Below are positions 12,031 through 22,916 of a stretch of DNA of 64,000 bases, piece by piece. The first letter of the stretch is position 1. Every line of letters begins with the position of its first letter. The notes beneath the pieces are model-generated. The model was not told the origin of the DNA, made no database searches, and saw nothing but the letters and a program-made list of their open reading frames with translations. Source of the DNA: Flammula alnicola (lineage: Eukaryota > Basidiomycota > Agaricomycetes > Agaricales > Strophariaceae); assembly GCA_015499995.1 (NCBI GenBank), contig JADNRV010000064.1, forward strand, positions 186,001 to 250,000, read 5' to 3'. The translations under genes were made by a program, and so were the position numbers.

Positions 12031-13866
12031 ATGCTCAGTTCGCATCTTACTGTTTTGGAATCGAGCTCTTCAAAATACGCGTCGGTGGCGCTCTTCCGGA
12101 CGCCCCAATTAAACTCCACTGGACAAGTTGAGGCATGGCGTTCAATATCTTATGAACAATTCCATCGCGACGTCGAGCTATTCGCTCGGCATTGGACTCG
12201 CGTTCTCACCCAGGACAATATCCCTAAGCGTTCAGTAATTGGAATGTGGTATGTACTTTTCAACCGTCGCGTTTATGAGATATATTAACATGTGTGTTCA
12301 AAGGTTGAGCGGATTCACATATGCCGATGTTCTCCACATATACGGTATCTCAAGGGCTGGTTATATCCCCCAACTATTCAGTCTGCGACTACCAAATCCC
12401 ATCGTCGTTTACGAGCTTCTCAGCAAAGCCAAAGCTCAGGCCATGATTTACGATCCCTCCTTCGAGTCGATATTGAAGGATTGTCCAGTCCCAGTACACC
12501 CCGCCTTCCAATCAGACCGAATAGACAACGTCGAAGAGTCGCTCCCGAGTATATGGGACATACAAGAAGACGACATTGCGTTCTACTTCCACACTAGTGG
12601 CTCGACGTCTGGCAGCCCAAAGCTTGTGCCGATGAGCTTTCGTTGGCTAAACTCTGTGGTGGTGAAATCACATCATATCAGCATGCCACAGAATCCAGAC
12701 CGTCAGGACGTGACTGTATGCATGTGAGTATTCTTCCATCCTTTGTTCTTAATACATCCTAGAAGAACTTCTGGCTGAACTATGTTTAACAGGGGAAGCA
12801 TGTGCCACATCGCACAGACATTCAGTGAGTATTAATCATCATCGGATGACCATGCCGTAATTCTAAATCATCTTTTCAGTGTTTATAGGTACTCTCCAAC
12901 ATGGATCGTGTGTCATCCAGCCCACTCTTATCGCCTTCTCATCCGAGGAGCTGATTGACATGGTCGTTCGATGCGGACTCAATCGCTTTAACCAATTCGG
13001 GGGGTTCTTAATGAAGCACTTCAGAAATGCGCGACAAGACGCTAAACTCCTTTCGATTATCAAGAACTTCGACGACGTCCTCTACTCTGGGATGCCTCTT
13101 ACCTACGAGGAAGAGCAATGGGCTCTCAAGAGCGGAATTCGGCTCAGGGTTAGTACCTGCTTATTTTCTGTCTTTCTATTTCATTTAATTAACCCACTAT
13201 GTTTAGAATTTGTTCGGTAGTACTGAGATTGGAGGTATGCTCCTCTCCGGCGAACACGAAAAGAATCCTGCGCTTCTGCGTCCCCTCCCAGGCACTTCAT
13301 ATCGTTTCGACCCAATCGAGTCCGCCGATGAAGAAGGTGTCCACAAGTCCAACGCCATTTTGTACGAACTCGTCATTCTCTCCGATTCACCGGACTGCCC
13401 TAGCACGACGCTCCGACATGCGGATCAGCACTTCCACACCGGTGACCTCTTCCAGCAAGTCCTGCCTGGATGGTACGTGTCGCGCGGACGCGACGATGAC
13501 TGGATCAAATCGGAGACCAGCTTGCGATGCGATACTAAGGCCATCGAGGACAACGCACGTGCTATGTGCAGCAGCTTAATCGCCGAGTGTATCGTTGTTG
13601 GAAGCGGACGTCCCTCTCCCGTGATGTTTGTGGAACCAGCCGATGACAGTCTGGACCACAACAAACTCAAGAAAGACATCATTCGGAAAACACGACACTT
13701 CCACTCGAGGCGCTATCTGCACGAGCGCATAACCTCCGCTGACATGATTGTAATTGTTCCGCGACAGACGCTCCCAAGGACCGCTACCAAGGGTAACATC
13801 CGCCGCAAAGCCGTCGAGGAGGCGTTCAAGACCGAAATCGATAAGATTTTCGGATGTTCATTCTGA
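12031..13866 (+). CDS. Stand-alone adenylate-forming enzyme (AMP-binding), 532 aa
   Basis: This is an ANL-superfamily enzyme that activates a carboxylic acid with ATP. Five exons: 12031-12248, 12304-12723, 12793-12824 (32 nt), 12880-13148 and 13207-13866, with introns of 55, 69, 55 and 58 nt (total 1599 nt). The P-loop core TSGSTSGSPK is at residues 170-179, the A5 motif FGSTE at 316-320, and HTGD at 390-393 with GRDDDWIK following. A terminal A10-like Lys is in TATKGNIRRK. The protein ends there, with no carrier or reductase domain, unlike aminoadipate-reductase-type or NRPS-like enzymes. Related stand-alone proteins occur in Agaricomycetes. The acid substrate cannot be read from the sequence. 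The ATG at 12031 is the first Met and follows a C/T-rich leader. Confidence 0.88.
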
Positions 13867-14404
13867 GGGACAATAGCGATACGTCCAATCTCTCCCAAAA
13901 GCATTAGGTTTCGGTCTCTACTCATATCTATTAATACTCTATTAGTATACCTATAGCTTCACTAGTCTTCGCTATTTCTAACCTATTTAGCCCTTAATTT
14001 TAGCACTTAATCGGACCCGCGTGTACCACTCACATTGCTTTCTGTTGTCATTGGGTTCATACCTACCTGTAGCCATACTATTCTTCATGTGCGATATCCT
14101 TTTTCTGCTTGCAACGGATCAAAGTGTGTAGCTCTGAAATAACGTTGATTCTGACATGAAGGCGATCATTCAAATCGCGGCAAGGCCCAATTGGCCCATA
14201 TGTATAGTGAAAGCAACGTTTCAGAAGACATGAGTTTCACTTTGACAATCAATTGAAGGGACAGTGATCAGACAGAAGACTGTTAAATTTGATCAGATGA
14301 AAATGTATCGCAGCGCCCAGGATAGGTTAGGCTTGGAGTAAGTATGAATGAAAATAACGCCCATGCAAAACGCGCAGCAAATGCACTGAAGCGAATAGCG
14401 CCCA
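13867..14404. other. Convergent 3' spacer
   Basis: This is the shared 3' region of the adenylating-enzyme gene (+) and TDP1 (-). It is AT-rich near 13920-14010, where polyadenylation is likely. No gene seen. Confidence 0.6.
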
Positions 14405-16922
14405 TTATGTCTGATGATAAGCAGATTCTTCCTGTATCTAGAAGCAATTGAAACTGAGTAGTGCTCCTCGGAATCGATTCCAAGAGACTATTTACCCACG
14501 GCTCGTCCTTTACCGTATATTTCTTTGGCGGTCTTTGGAAACAAGCAACGCGTTCGGCCTCCTTGGCGTCTTTCAAAAGGAAAACTACACCAAGTTCGTA
14601 ATTGGAAACCTGTGATGCAATCAGCGTTGACGGATAGGGCTTAAAAAAGGACAGTGACATCGCTCTCACATTTAGAATTGGATTGAACGAAGATCCCGAT
14701 AGAGTCCCCCATGCCGACGGTGTAAAATTATGAGAGCCAACGTAGGCCCAACCCAACGCTGGTTCGATCACCTCGACATCATCATCCGAATCATCCTCGG
14801 TGTCAACCTGAGAGAGTCGCCCTTGTTTTTGTTTCCCGGAGACAGTACTTTCATGTAACATCGCAATAATCATCTGTCCAAGAATCAAAACACGAAATGA
14901 GGCAGGTCTATGAACTGTCTTACTTTCGAATGCATCAGAACAGGCCCTCCTTTGCTCTTAGAATCATAAAAATGTGTTCTTGGGAAATTCTTTGCAGCCC
15001 ATTGCTTCCTGCGACAGAATATCGTGCCCCCTCCCTGATATAGTATATGAGATTACACGGTCAATTAATATTTGGTAGGTAGGATGAAACCTAACCTGCT
15101 CTCCCAGAGCGCTCTCTTGAACAGTGGCTTTGGTCGGGAATACAACCTTGACAGGCGGATACGGGAGTTTCTCCCTTGATTTCTTGGACTGATCGAGCCA
15201 GTCTTCTGCACTCTCGCCTCTCGCGGACCAATGGAACTCGTTTAACCATTGAGTGGTATATATACCCAGACTAGAGCCCTGTCGCTAACGTCAGATTCGA
15301 TGAATCAAGGTCCCATCTGATATGCTCACTTGACATTCCAACACTAAGTCCTTGGCTCGTTTACCGGCCCCCGTGCGCATGCCTAATTTTCGTACAGCCG
15401 ACATGAGACGCGGATGACCAGTCCTGTCACGGATCAGGGATAAACTCCCCGATGAGAGAATTCAATTGACGCACTGAACCACACGGGGCCACCCTTCATG
15501 CTTGCCAGCAATGGAAGCGACTAAGTGAGCTTTGACGTTCGACCAGTCCCATCTTTGGCGTAACTCGTCAATTGATTTTAGAGGAAGGTCTGGATGCTTA
15601 AGTTACAGTTATTATTAGCACGACCCAGACACCCATGAAACAAGATATATATGAACATTGTCACTTATCATCGCCGCAAGCGCTGGTCTGACGTTGACAC
15701 CATGGAGCATTCGTTGCAAGGCCGCGGGAAAATCATCAGATGCCTTCGGATCGTGAGGAGTAGGTTTCGACCGCAGAGGGATATCTTGCAGCCAAACAGA
15801 CTGGGCGATGGCAATTTTTAGGTTACGTGTTGCAAGTGCATAAAAAAATCGTACGTTCTCCATATCGCGCCAGTCATATGCTATCAAATTTGCTGTGGAC
15901 ACGACGACCCGCAGTCGGCCAGTTTTATAAAATAGCTGTTGAAATGTTAATAAGTCATTTTTAGTTACCCTCAGTGACGATTGATATTACCAGCATGAAC
16001 TAAAGAGATAATTAAGTTGAATTGTGGACCAGTAGAAATGTCCAAGGCCCACCTTCATATGTTGGCAACCATGACCGGCACGTAGATGTGGCGTTGTCCT
16101 GATCCAGTTGGGCAATACATTCTTGATAGTTGCTTCCCCTGAAGCATCGGGTTGGGCAACCATGATGACCGGAACGGAGTGGTCAAAAAACTCGTAAATC
16201 CATGGAAAATCCAACGAGTACGAGGACATGATGGCAAATGCCAAGTCCGATCTCTATTATGAATCCAATTGAGCCCTCTAGTCAAGAACGAATTGAAATG
16301 TACCTTTCCCAGCACGTCTGTCAATCGAAAGGTCGGTAAGCCATCTTTCCGCGGTTCAGCATATTGAGTGGCGGTTTGTCGAAGTTCTCCTTTCCAAAAG
16401 ACTTGGTCGATGACGGGTATAGAGTTGGAGCTGCTGACACTCGGTAGGTTAGAGAGCGTGGATAAGGATTTTGAAGTGGAAACCTGGTGCCTCTTGGCAG
16501 GTGGCTCCTCGTCCTCCGAATCGTCATCCCCGGTCGTGGAACCATGCGTTGATGGAGGTCTAAGGCGTTTCTGGCGTTCCCGTCGTTCTCTCTCTAGCTG
16601 GGCTCTCTCCGAGAGAAATGTGGATGGCTCTGATCGATCTCCGGCTGGTTGAATAGTCTGAGAGCTGCTCCCAGGACGCAATTGACGCCTATTTTGAGAC
16701 GACTCGGCTTGGGAGGCCTGCAGTGCGTGCCGTAGCTCCTCCTGGAACCGCGATTCTTCGCCATCCTCGTCTTCGTCACTATCGAGGTTTATCAAAGGCT
16801 TCGAAGCAGGTTTTCGAGCAGCTTCTTGTAAGCTCAGTGCAATGGCCCTGCTTCTGTGTTAGTGGTCATTTTCAGGATTTAATGGTTCAGAACCTAGCCA
16901 GGTCCTCGTCTTCGTTAGACAT
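14405..16922 (-). CDS. tdp1: Tyrosyl-DNA phosphodiesterase 1, 620 aa, 13 exons
   Basis: TDP1 hydrolyses 3'-phosphotyrosyl bonds left by stalled topoisomerase I, and other 3' adducts, in the nucleus. Exons: 16894-16922, 16304-16847, 16053-16253, 15991-15999 (9 nt), 15855-15935, 15657-15800, 15475-15596, 15330-15423, 15096-15278, 14924-15034, 14670-14873, 14496-14609 and 14405-14431. The total is 1863 nt, in phase. HKD motif 1 is QHMK (His256, Lys258) with Asn277 in STAN. Motif 2 is MHSK (His504, Lys506) with Asn555 in GSHNFTPSAWG. Residues 7-19 form a ubiquitin-interacting motif (DLARAIALSLQEA), followed by an acidic, Ser-rich linker to about residue 165. Spacing within motif 2 is enlarged by an acidic insert (EDDSDDDVEVIE). 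Two introns (14610-14669 and 15801-15854) are multiples of three without stops. The donor at 15656 (GTTCAT) is weak. The last exon adds EESAYHQT. Confidence 0.93.
15991..15999 (-). other. tdp1: 9-nt microexon of TDP1
   Basis: TTCATGCTG (Phe-Met-Leu) lies between introns 16000-16052 (GTGGGC..TTTAG) and 15936-15990 (GTAATA..CAACAG). It restores the HMK-FML-LFYKTG continuity expected right after the catalytic Lys of HKD motif 1. Confidence 0.85.
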
Positions 16923-17789
16923 TGTGAAGATATATGGGCGGGATTTAAGTTGTACGGTCAGTGCAGCGTGACAATCTGTTGGCAGTGTTGCGCGAAATAA
17001 CGTGAGTACCCCGTGCCGTGACCAGTCGTAAATCAAGTTCGGCTGAGAGAGTCACTGTCAGAGAGGTGTTGGTGACCTACAAAACACAATACCGCCATTC
17101 TCCATGCAAGCCCTCTTTAACTGAAGTATAAATGGGAATTAAGTAACACGATTGAAGAGGTGAGCAACATTCAACTTACTGTAAATAAATATGTGGCATG
17201 CTGGTCTGACGGTCTGGCTGTACTAGTACAAGTTCCAATGCTCGAATTTTGTGCAAGCTCGGTTAATAAAAACACAGCAACTTCTATTCAGCAGGTCTTC
17301 TAAATACAAGGAGAACAGAAAAAATATATGGTATGGTCCAGTTCGATGTCCATCTGGGGATCTGATTCAGATCGTACACCCGTTTAAAGGTGGTACCTGC
17401 CCAGTGCAATACTGTGACGCTCAAACTCCATCGACGATCGAAAGCCTCACTGCTCTACCAGTACGCGCACCTGCGGCTGAGCGCCCTTACAACCGAGTTT
17501 TACAGACGGCGGACCATCCCGGCCTACTCCAACGCGTGCGTGGTCATTGAGCGTTGAGTTCCATCTCTACCATTGCTTCAAGAGAAGTACCGGTGACGTA
17601 CGTTGACCATGCCCCAAGTAATCTTGTCTATCTTAAAACTCGTCACCCTGTTAAAATAGCCATATCCCACCATACTCTCAACCTAAACGCTTTTTCTCGT
17701 CATTCCGCCCCGAATTTCAGCCGGTTGCCTTCTAAAACCGAAGGCCTGAATCCGGACTCTCAACCCTTCAAGTTTGTGTCCAGCTCGAA
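16923..17789. other. Spacer between divergent TDP1 and a pseudogene
   Basis: Promoter side of TDP1. An open frame at 17251-17550 (+) has no recognisable domain. No gene called. Confidence 0.5.
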
Positions 17790-18415
17790 ATGACCTCTTC
17801 GTTTACAGAAGGCACGATCGACTTTACGCGAAACGACGAAACATACCAGACGTATTACAGCGCTTCGGTGATTTGGAGAATAGGACGCAAAATCCACTTG
17901 TCGTGTTGCACGGCGGTCCTGGGCTCTGCCACAACTACTTGGTCTCGTTCGCAGACCTCAGCTCGAAGTACCACATTCCAGTCATCCTCTACGACTAACT
18001 AGTAGGCAACGGAAAATCGACGCATCTCAGAGAGCAGCCCCCCGAATTCTGGACCATCGACTTGTTCATCGACGAACTCGTGAACCTTTTGAATTACTTT
18101 TCGATCCAGGACGGCTTTGACCTCGTCGGACACTCTTAGGGCAGTATTCTTGTCTCCGAGTTCGAGGTCCGCAGACGGCCCGCAGGATTGAAGCATTTGA
18201 TTCTATCGAACTCTCGTCCGTGGAATAAGTCTAAAATGCAACTCATCCAAGCCTTCCCTGACGATGTCAAGCAAGGATTAATGGGTGGTTTGAAGGAGCC
18301 CGAGAATTTTTTTCTCAGTCATGGGCGTATGACTCGACCAATTCCGGAGGAATATTGGTATACTGGTGAAGTGTACCTTCTTGAACCGTATGGTGATGAC
18401 CGTGATCTTGTCTAA
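17790..18415 (+). pseudogene. Proline-iminopeptidase-like alpha/beta hydrolase, inactivated
   Basis: The text matches the N-terminal half of S33-family proline iminopeptidase / L-amino-acid amidase: a start TEGTIDFTRNDETYQTYY, the HGGPG oxyanion motif, and a GHS-x-G elbow. The gene is broken by a one-base frameshift near 17857 and by in-frame TAA (17996-17998) and TAG (18137-18139). The TAG falls exactly at the residue after the nucleophile Ser (GHS*G), where Trp is usual. A segment after LILSNS appears deleted, and the frame ends at 18415 with the cap and C-terminal half absent. Homology persists in one frame from 17860 to 18415 despite the stops, so the damage is fairly recent. Confidence 0.85.
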
Positions 18416-18588
18416 TTACAAATAGGAAGACATGCTTATGGCATGCAAACAAATTTCTGCCAATTGCCCAACCAAGTAGGGCCCATAATTTTTGACAATG
18501 ATCTCAAGTTTTTTTAAGAAATAGCAAGAGAAATTGGAAAGCAAAATGGAAGTCAATTCCCGGCGCCTGTTACTCTCTCAGGTCCTTT

Positions 18589-19708
18589 TTATTGTTCTGA
18601 TGTTCCGATCTTGGAAACTACCCCATAAGCCCCGAAGGAAGCAGGAGTGAAAACACGACTGACCTCAGGTAAGAGCACATATAGCCAAACAGCAAGATCC
18701 TGGATTTCTTGCTTGTTCATCCAATGCTCCAAACCTTCATAAGAATGAAAATGCAGTGCAAGTGGTCCGTTTTTCTGTATTTCTTCCCCAGAAACTCGCA
18801 TCGAAGACGAGGCAGCACGAAAGGGCAAGCCAAGTTGACCGGCAAATACCTCAGCAAGTCCTTTCCAAGTCTTATAGTCGACTTGGGTGTCTTCAATCCC
18901 GTGGCCCCAGTAGATTGGTGTATTTTTTGAAAAGGAGGTTGCTATCTTGTTGTACGCACAATATTATTAATGGGTCCCAGAAAATACCTCATAATTCACG
19001 AAGGAAATAAACTGACCTGTGATAACTTCTTCCGAAATGGAATATATCCACTAAGAATGAAGAGACCCCCGATAGGCCGTTCACTCGTGATCGTAGTCAA
19101 TACAGAGGTGGCGCTGCCTTGGCTCAGACCACCAACGACGATTCGTTCTGAGGGTATGCCATAATCTGTCTCTTCCTTGGAGATAATCTCGTTAATCCAT
19201 TTGACGGACCGGTGGAGACCATCTTCATCTTCGACACGGGTTGCGTGATCAAATGAGTAGCAGTCGAACCTGAGAACTGGGTCATTAAAAGGCTTATAGA
19301 ATACCGAATTAAAGGCCAGAGCTACGCCTTAGATAGACTGACCAAGACGGCATCTGATCCCCACCCAACCCAGTTATTTGCATCATAGGTCTTTTATAAT
19401 GGACAACCGAAGAACTTCTAGTCAGCGTACCTAATGCTCAGTAATGCAAGCAACTCACGCCGAAGGAAAGATGAATTTGACATGAGAAAGATCACGATGT
19501 TTGATCAGATCAGGCTCCAAGCAAGGAGAAATGCCTTGGGCTGAATCTCCTAATCCCTATAGAACAGAAAATCATCAGATTGCTTTGTAAATGCGCAAGG
19601 AAAACTTACATGCAGGAAAATTACAGTGGCGGTATGTTTTTCGCGTGGCTGAAAGACGACACAATCTGGATAGTATGAGCTCGAGGAGTAGGAAATTTGT
19701 CCTGACAT
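18589..19708 (-). CDS. Acyl-protein thioesterase / carboxylesterase (APT1 family), 284 aa
   Basis: This is a cytosolic serine hydrolase family that removes palmitoyl groups from proteins or hydrolyses lysophospholipids. Exons: 19610-19708, 19459-19556, 19343-19390, 19017-19269 and 18589-18945. Introns are 53-73 nt and the total is 855 nt. Signatures are FLHGLGDSAQG, FPSAP, MPSWFDCYSFD, the nucleophile elbow GGLSQGS (Ser131), HGIEDTQVDY (Asp185) and YEGLEHW (His240). Usual members are 220-240 aa. This one is longer because of an insert around 208-228 and a C-terminal tail after LLPE. The tail could be a read-through of an unrecognised last intron (a GTCAGT follows LLPE). The start at 19708 gives the usual short N-terminus; upstream Met codons at 19855 and 19816 are in frame but less plausible. 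The gene converges on the neighbouring iminopeptidase relic. Confidence 0.82.
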
Positions 19709-20817
19709 AGTTAATGTGATATGTATGTATGCGTCGATGTGGATCTTCAAGCTCCCAGTAAGCTCAGAATGATGAAGCGGTTCCACTCTGAGTTCGCCAG
19801 TTGAAGTTCCCGCCATACTGCCATATTGTTTGGCCCTGTGGAACTCCGGATTCATCGGAGCCGCCCTTGCACGGTCCAGTCACATCGAGTCATCATGGGC
19901 TTTCTCGCGAACTTATAACAGTTTTGTCACACTTCTCACATTTTTTACTGTCGATTGAATATTCATCGTAAAGATTTCTGATAAACTTCCCACGTGAAGC
20001 TTTTCGTGAAATCTTTTGCCAAAAGGTTGCACAGCTACAATCCTTTTCTTCTTCTCAGAGTGAGATCTTAACTACAATCCTAGGGTTGTCCCACGGTAGT
20101 ATACAGTCAGTCGCAGTGTACGTCTGACCTTACAATAAATGGATGGTATCTAGAAGTTTTAAGCAATTTAAGTCTCCAAAATACATAGGAACACAAGTTA
20201 CTGAATTTACTTTACAATGGAGGCGGAGAACAAGGTCAACCACATGTTGAAATTGTTCTAGGCAGCTTTTGAAATATCTTTATCAAACTGTCATTTATAG
20301 CGTCGATAATACCTTCCTAGAGAAATATTCACAGTTATTGCTTCATGGACCAATAGAAAATGTGTTAGAACGTGTCTCAGTCCTGGTCACAGTTCCCAGA
20401 ACTCTTATGAAGGACTTAGAAGGATGAGCATTACTATCAGAATGCAATGCATTTATAACTTTGCTTAGCATGGGTATGGAGTCCTCGTTTTCTCACCAAA
20501 ACACGACAACGTGGGGAAAAAAAATTCTTTCCAATTTTTTTGATCTTTCCCGTCAGCTGGTATTTATTGGACGATACGGAAAGGCAACTCCCGAGATTTC
20601 GATCGTGCAAGCAAAGCTTCCGACTTTGATTACACTGACAGGAGTCCGGCAACACGGTCGCTCATTTAGGTAAATATTGAACGAAAAGCTTTTGCTTGAG
20701 TGTACAGCAAAGGAACATGGGAAAAAGGCATGATACTGGCGTTCAGAAAAAGAGGCGGCTAACTTTGAAAACGAATTTGCAACCCCCCTCTTTGAACCTC
20801 GCCTCTTTCATGCTATA
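19709..20817. other. Intergenic, no gene seen
   Basis: An AT-rich divergent promoter region between the thioesterase (-) and the 344-aa gene (+). No convincing reading frame. Confidence 0.5.
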
Positions 20818-22254
20818 ATGACTGATCAGGGTTCTCGCTACAAGGAAAACGACATGTGAGCCTTCACCCCATCTTTTACTCGTATTTAGGACTAACCAAT
20901 TAAACCAATAGCAAGAACCTAGCCAAGGCTGACCTGGTCAATATTATCACCTGCCATCCTGAAGTCGTCTGGCCGTCGAAAGTTTGTAAATGGAGGGACC
21001 CAAACCTGATCGCCGTTAAGCACTTGAAGAAGGCAATCCTTGGTGCTTATGGGTATACCAAGGTTTTTCAGCAGGATCTACAAACTGCGGTGCGTACTTC
21101 CAATAAGGTCGATGTCAAAGAACCTCGAGTGAAATTAATATTATCTTTCCAGGTACAGGCTGAGGAATCGTCTGCGGATATCGTTGCGGTAGTCATACAG
21201 GTAAATGGTTTCAAACCTAGTGACGGTGAAAAGCCCTCAAGTGAGATCATCGTGCGCGCCAGGGACCGGAACCGATCGGAGTCGAGATGACTAGTATGGA
21301 GACGGGACCAGAGGTAATTTCTTAAACTGACCCTGATGTTGCTGCATTCATTGAAGAAAACCCTCAGGACAATGAACGAAACTCCGAAACATTGGACTTG
21401 GCACTGGAAAACGGAACAACGGGTGTAAGTAAACCGTTACACCGTTCTAGAATAATTGATCATATGAAAATGATCCCACCATCTCTCGCAGGGTAATGTG
21501 GAGCTGACAGTCAGTAACATGAACCAATCCAAAATTCCTGGTGGTGACGTATCGGAAGAGGGTCAAATGGCTGCTCCTATCGTGGCCGATTCTGAATATC
21601 TCGCTCTCGACGACTCGCAAATTGAAATGGCGTTGGACAGGGTACAAGTTGGGGTCGATGTGAGCAACGACAGGTCTATGGGTTGAGTAATATCTAGGAA
21701 TCACGGAATCACTGCTAATGAAATGTTTAGCGGCTAATAAGGGATCCACGATGAAATGGCGCTTCGAGAAAGACCTGCATCGGTTGAAGGCATTCATTCA
21801 GAATGATTCAAAATTGCAGCAGCTATACAACGTCGTGAAAGCGCGCAAAAATAGGCGTCAAAGTGATGCAGATGTCTTTGAACTATACCGATGTGGATCA
21901 GAGCTGTTTCAAAGCTTGAGGAGCAATCGTTCTTGGGATGTAAGCAATTCTTCTCTCAGGCAATAACCAGCTCACCATCATCACTTCCAGGAATACAGCG
22001 GTGATATGCCTAGCCTCCATATCCAACTTTTTTTGGATCTGACACCCGCTTGGTTATCAAATGCGAAAAAGGTGTGCGTAATTATGCAAGAGCTAGGGCC
22101 GGCATCCAGATATCCAGATGAGTTGGTGATCAAGCGTCTGGAAGACGAAAAAGCCTTCGGGAAAGGGGAGAGACTTCTCCCCTTTCTCAAGAGACGGCTT
22201 GCCCTTCGAGAGACCGATGACCTTGGAAGTAATTCGGAACGACCGTTTTTGTAA
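20818..22254 (+). CDS. Unrecognised 344-aa protein, eight exons
   Basis: Exons: 20818-20855, 20912-21089, 21153-21200, 21263-21313, 21368-21424, 21492-21681, 21731-21939 and 21991-22254. Introns are 49-67 nt and the total is 1035 nt, in phase. Residues 1-75 form a compact basic helical module (NLAKADLVNIITCHPEVVW, then KVCKWRDPNLIAVKHLKKAILG). It recalls a SAP-like or small DNA-binding fold, but I cannot assign it. An acidic, low-complexity middle (EPIGVEMTSMETGPEDNERN, then EEG..DSQIEMALDRV) leads to a helical C-terminal domain (MKWRFEKDLHRLKAFIQ, then a basic KARKNRR, and LFLDLTPAWLSNAKKVCVIM). No signal peptide, no membrane segment and no catalytic motif are seen. I believe similar proteins form lineage-specific families in Agaricales, but I cannot verify that here. 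Confidence 0.7.
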
Positions 22255-22916
22255 TCTTGGATGACTATGTGGATCAGAATGTTCGGTATGGGGCTCACAT
22301 AAGTTGACATAACTACATTCCTCTTTCTTGTCCGTTCGTTAAATCGCATACAAACTTAGTAAAAATTATGTTGGTACAATCAAATCTATCTTTCCATTCC
22401 CCCTTCCCCGCTTTGCGAGCCGATGTTCACCAGATAGGCGTTTCTCTGCCAAAACAAGTCGAAGAAGTGGTTTCTTCGATTGAAGAACAGGCAATATGAT
22501 ATCGTTCGATGCGATTATTTGCTAGAACCTTTATTCGATATATCTTCCGAGTCGACCCAAGTAGGACAAGAACATACAGAGAATTAAATTATTTTGGAAG
22601 TCCAGCTCGACCTGCTGTCTTTGCTAGCAGGGACATCCGTACTTGGATTTGCCTTGAAGAAAGAGTTGAGCTTGAACGTCGCGCTTAGGTCATGTTCAAC
22701 TGGCTCCGCTTTTGATTCATACGTCGCCTGCCAGTGTTTGCCTGTTTGTGAAGTCATTGTACAGTCTAATTTCAGCATATTAGGGGTGAATACGGTATGG
22801 GTACGATTGCAAATGAATTGTCTCTCGGATATGATTGCTTGGGACACATTCATTCTTGGTTCGTACAGAAATGTTGTATGTATGCTCACGCACATGCCTG
22901 ACTGTTTCCTGCCATG
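22255..22916. other. No recognisable gene
   Basis: Open frames at 22594-22938 (+) and 22584-22895 (-) overlap head to tail. Neither resembles the missing N-terminal part of the amine oxidase relic next door. Confidence 0.45.
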
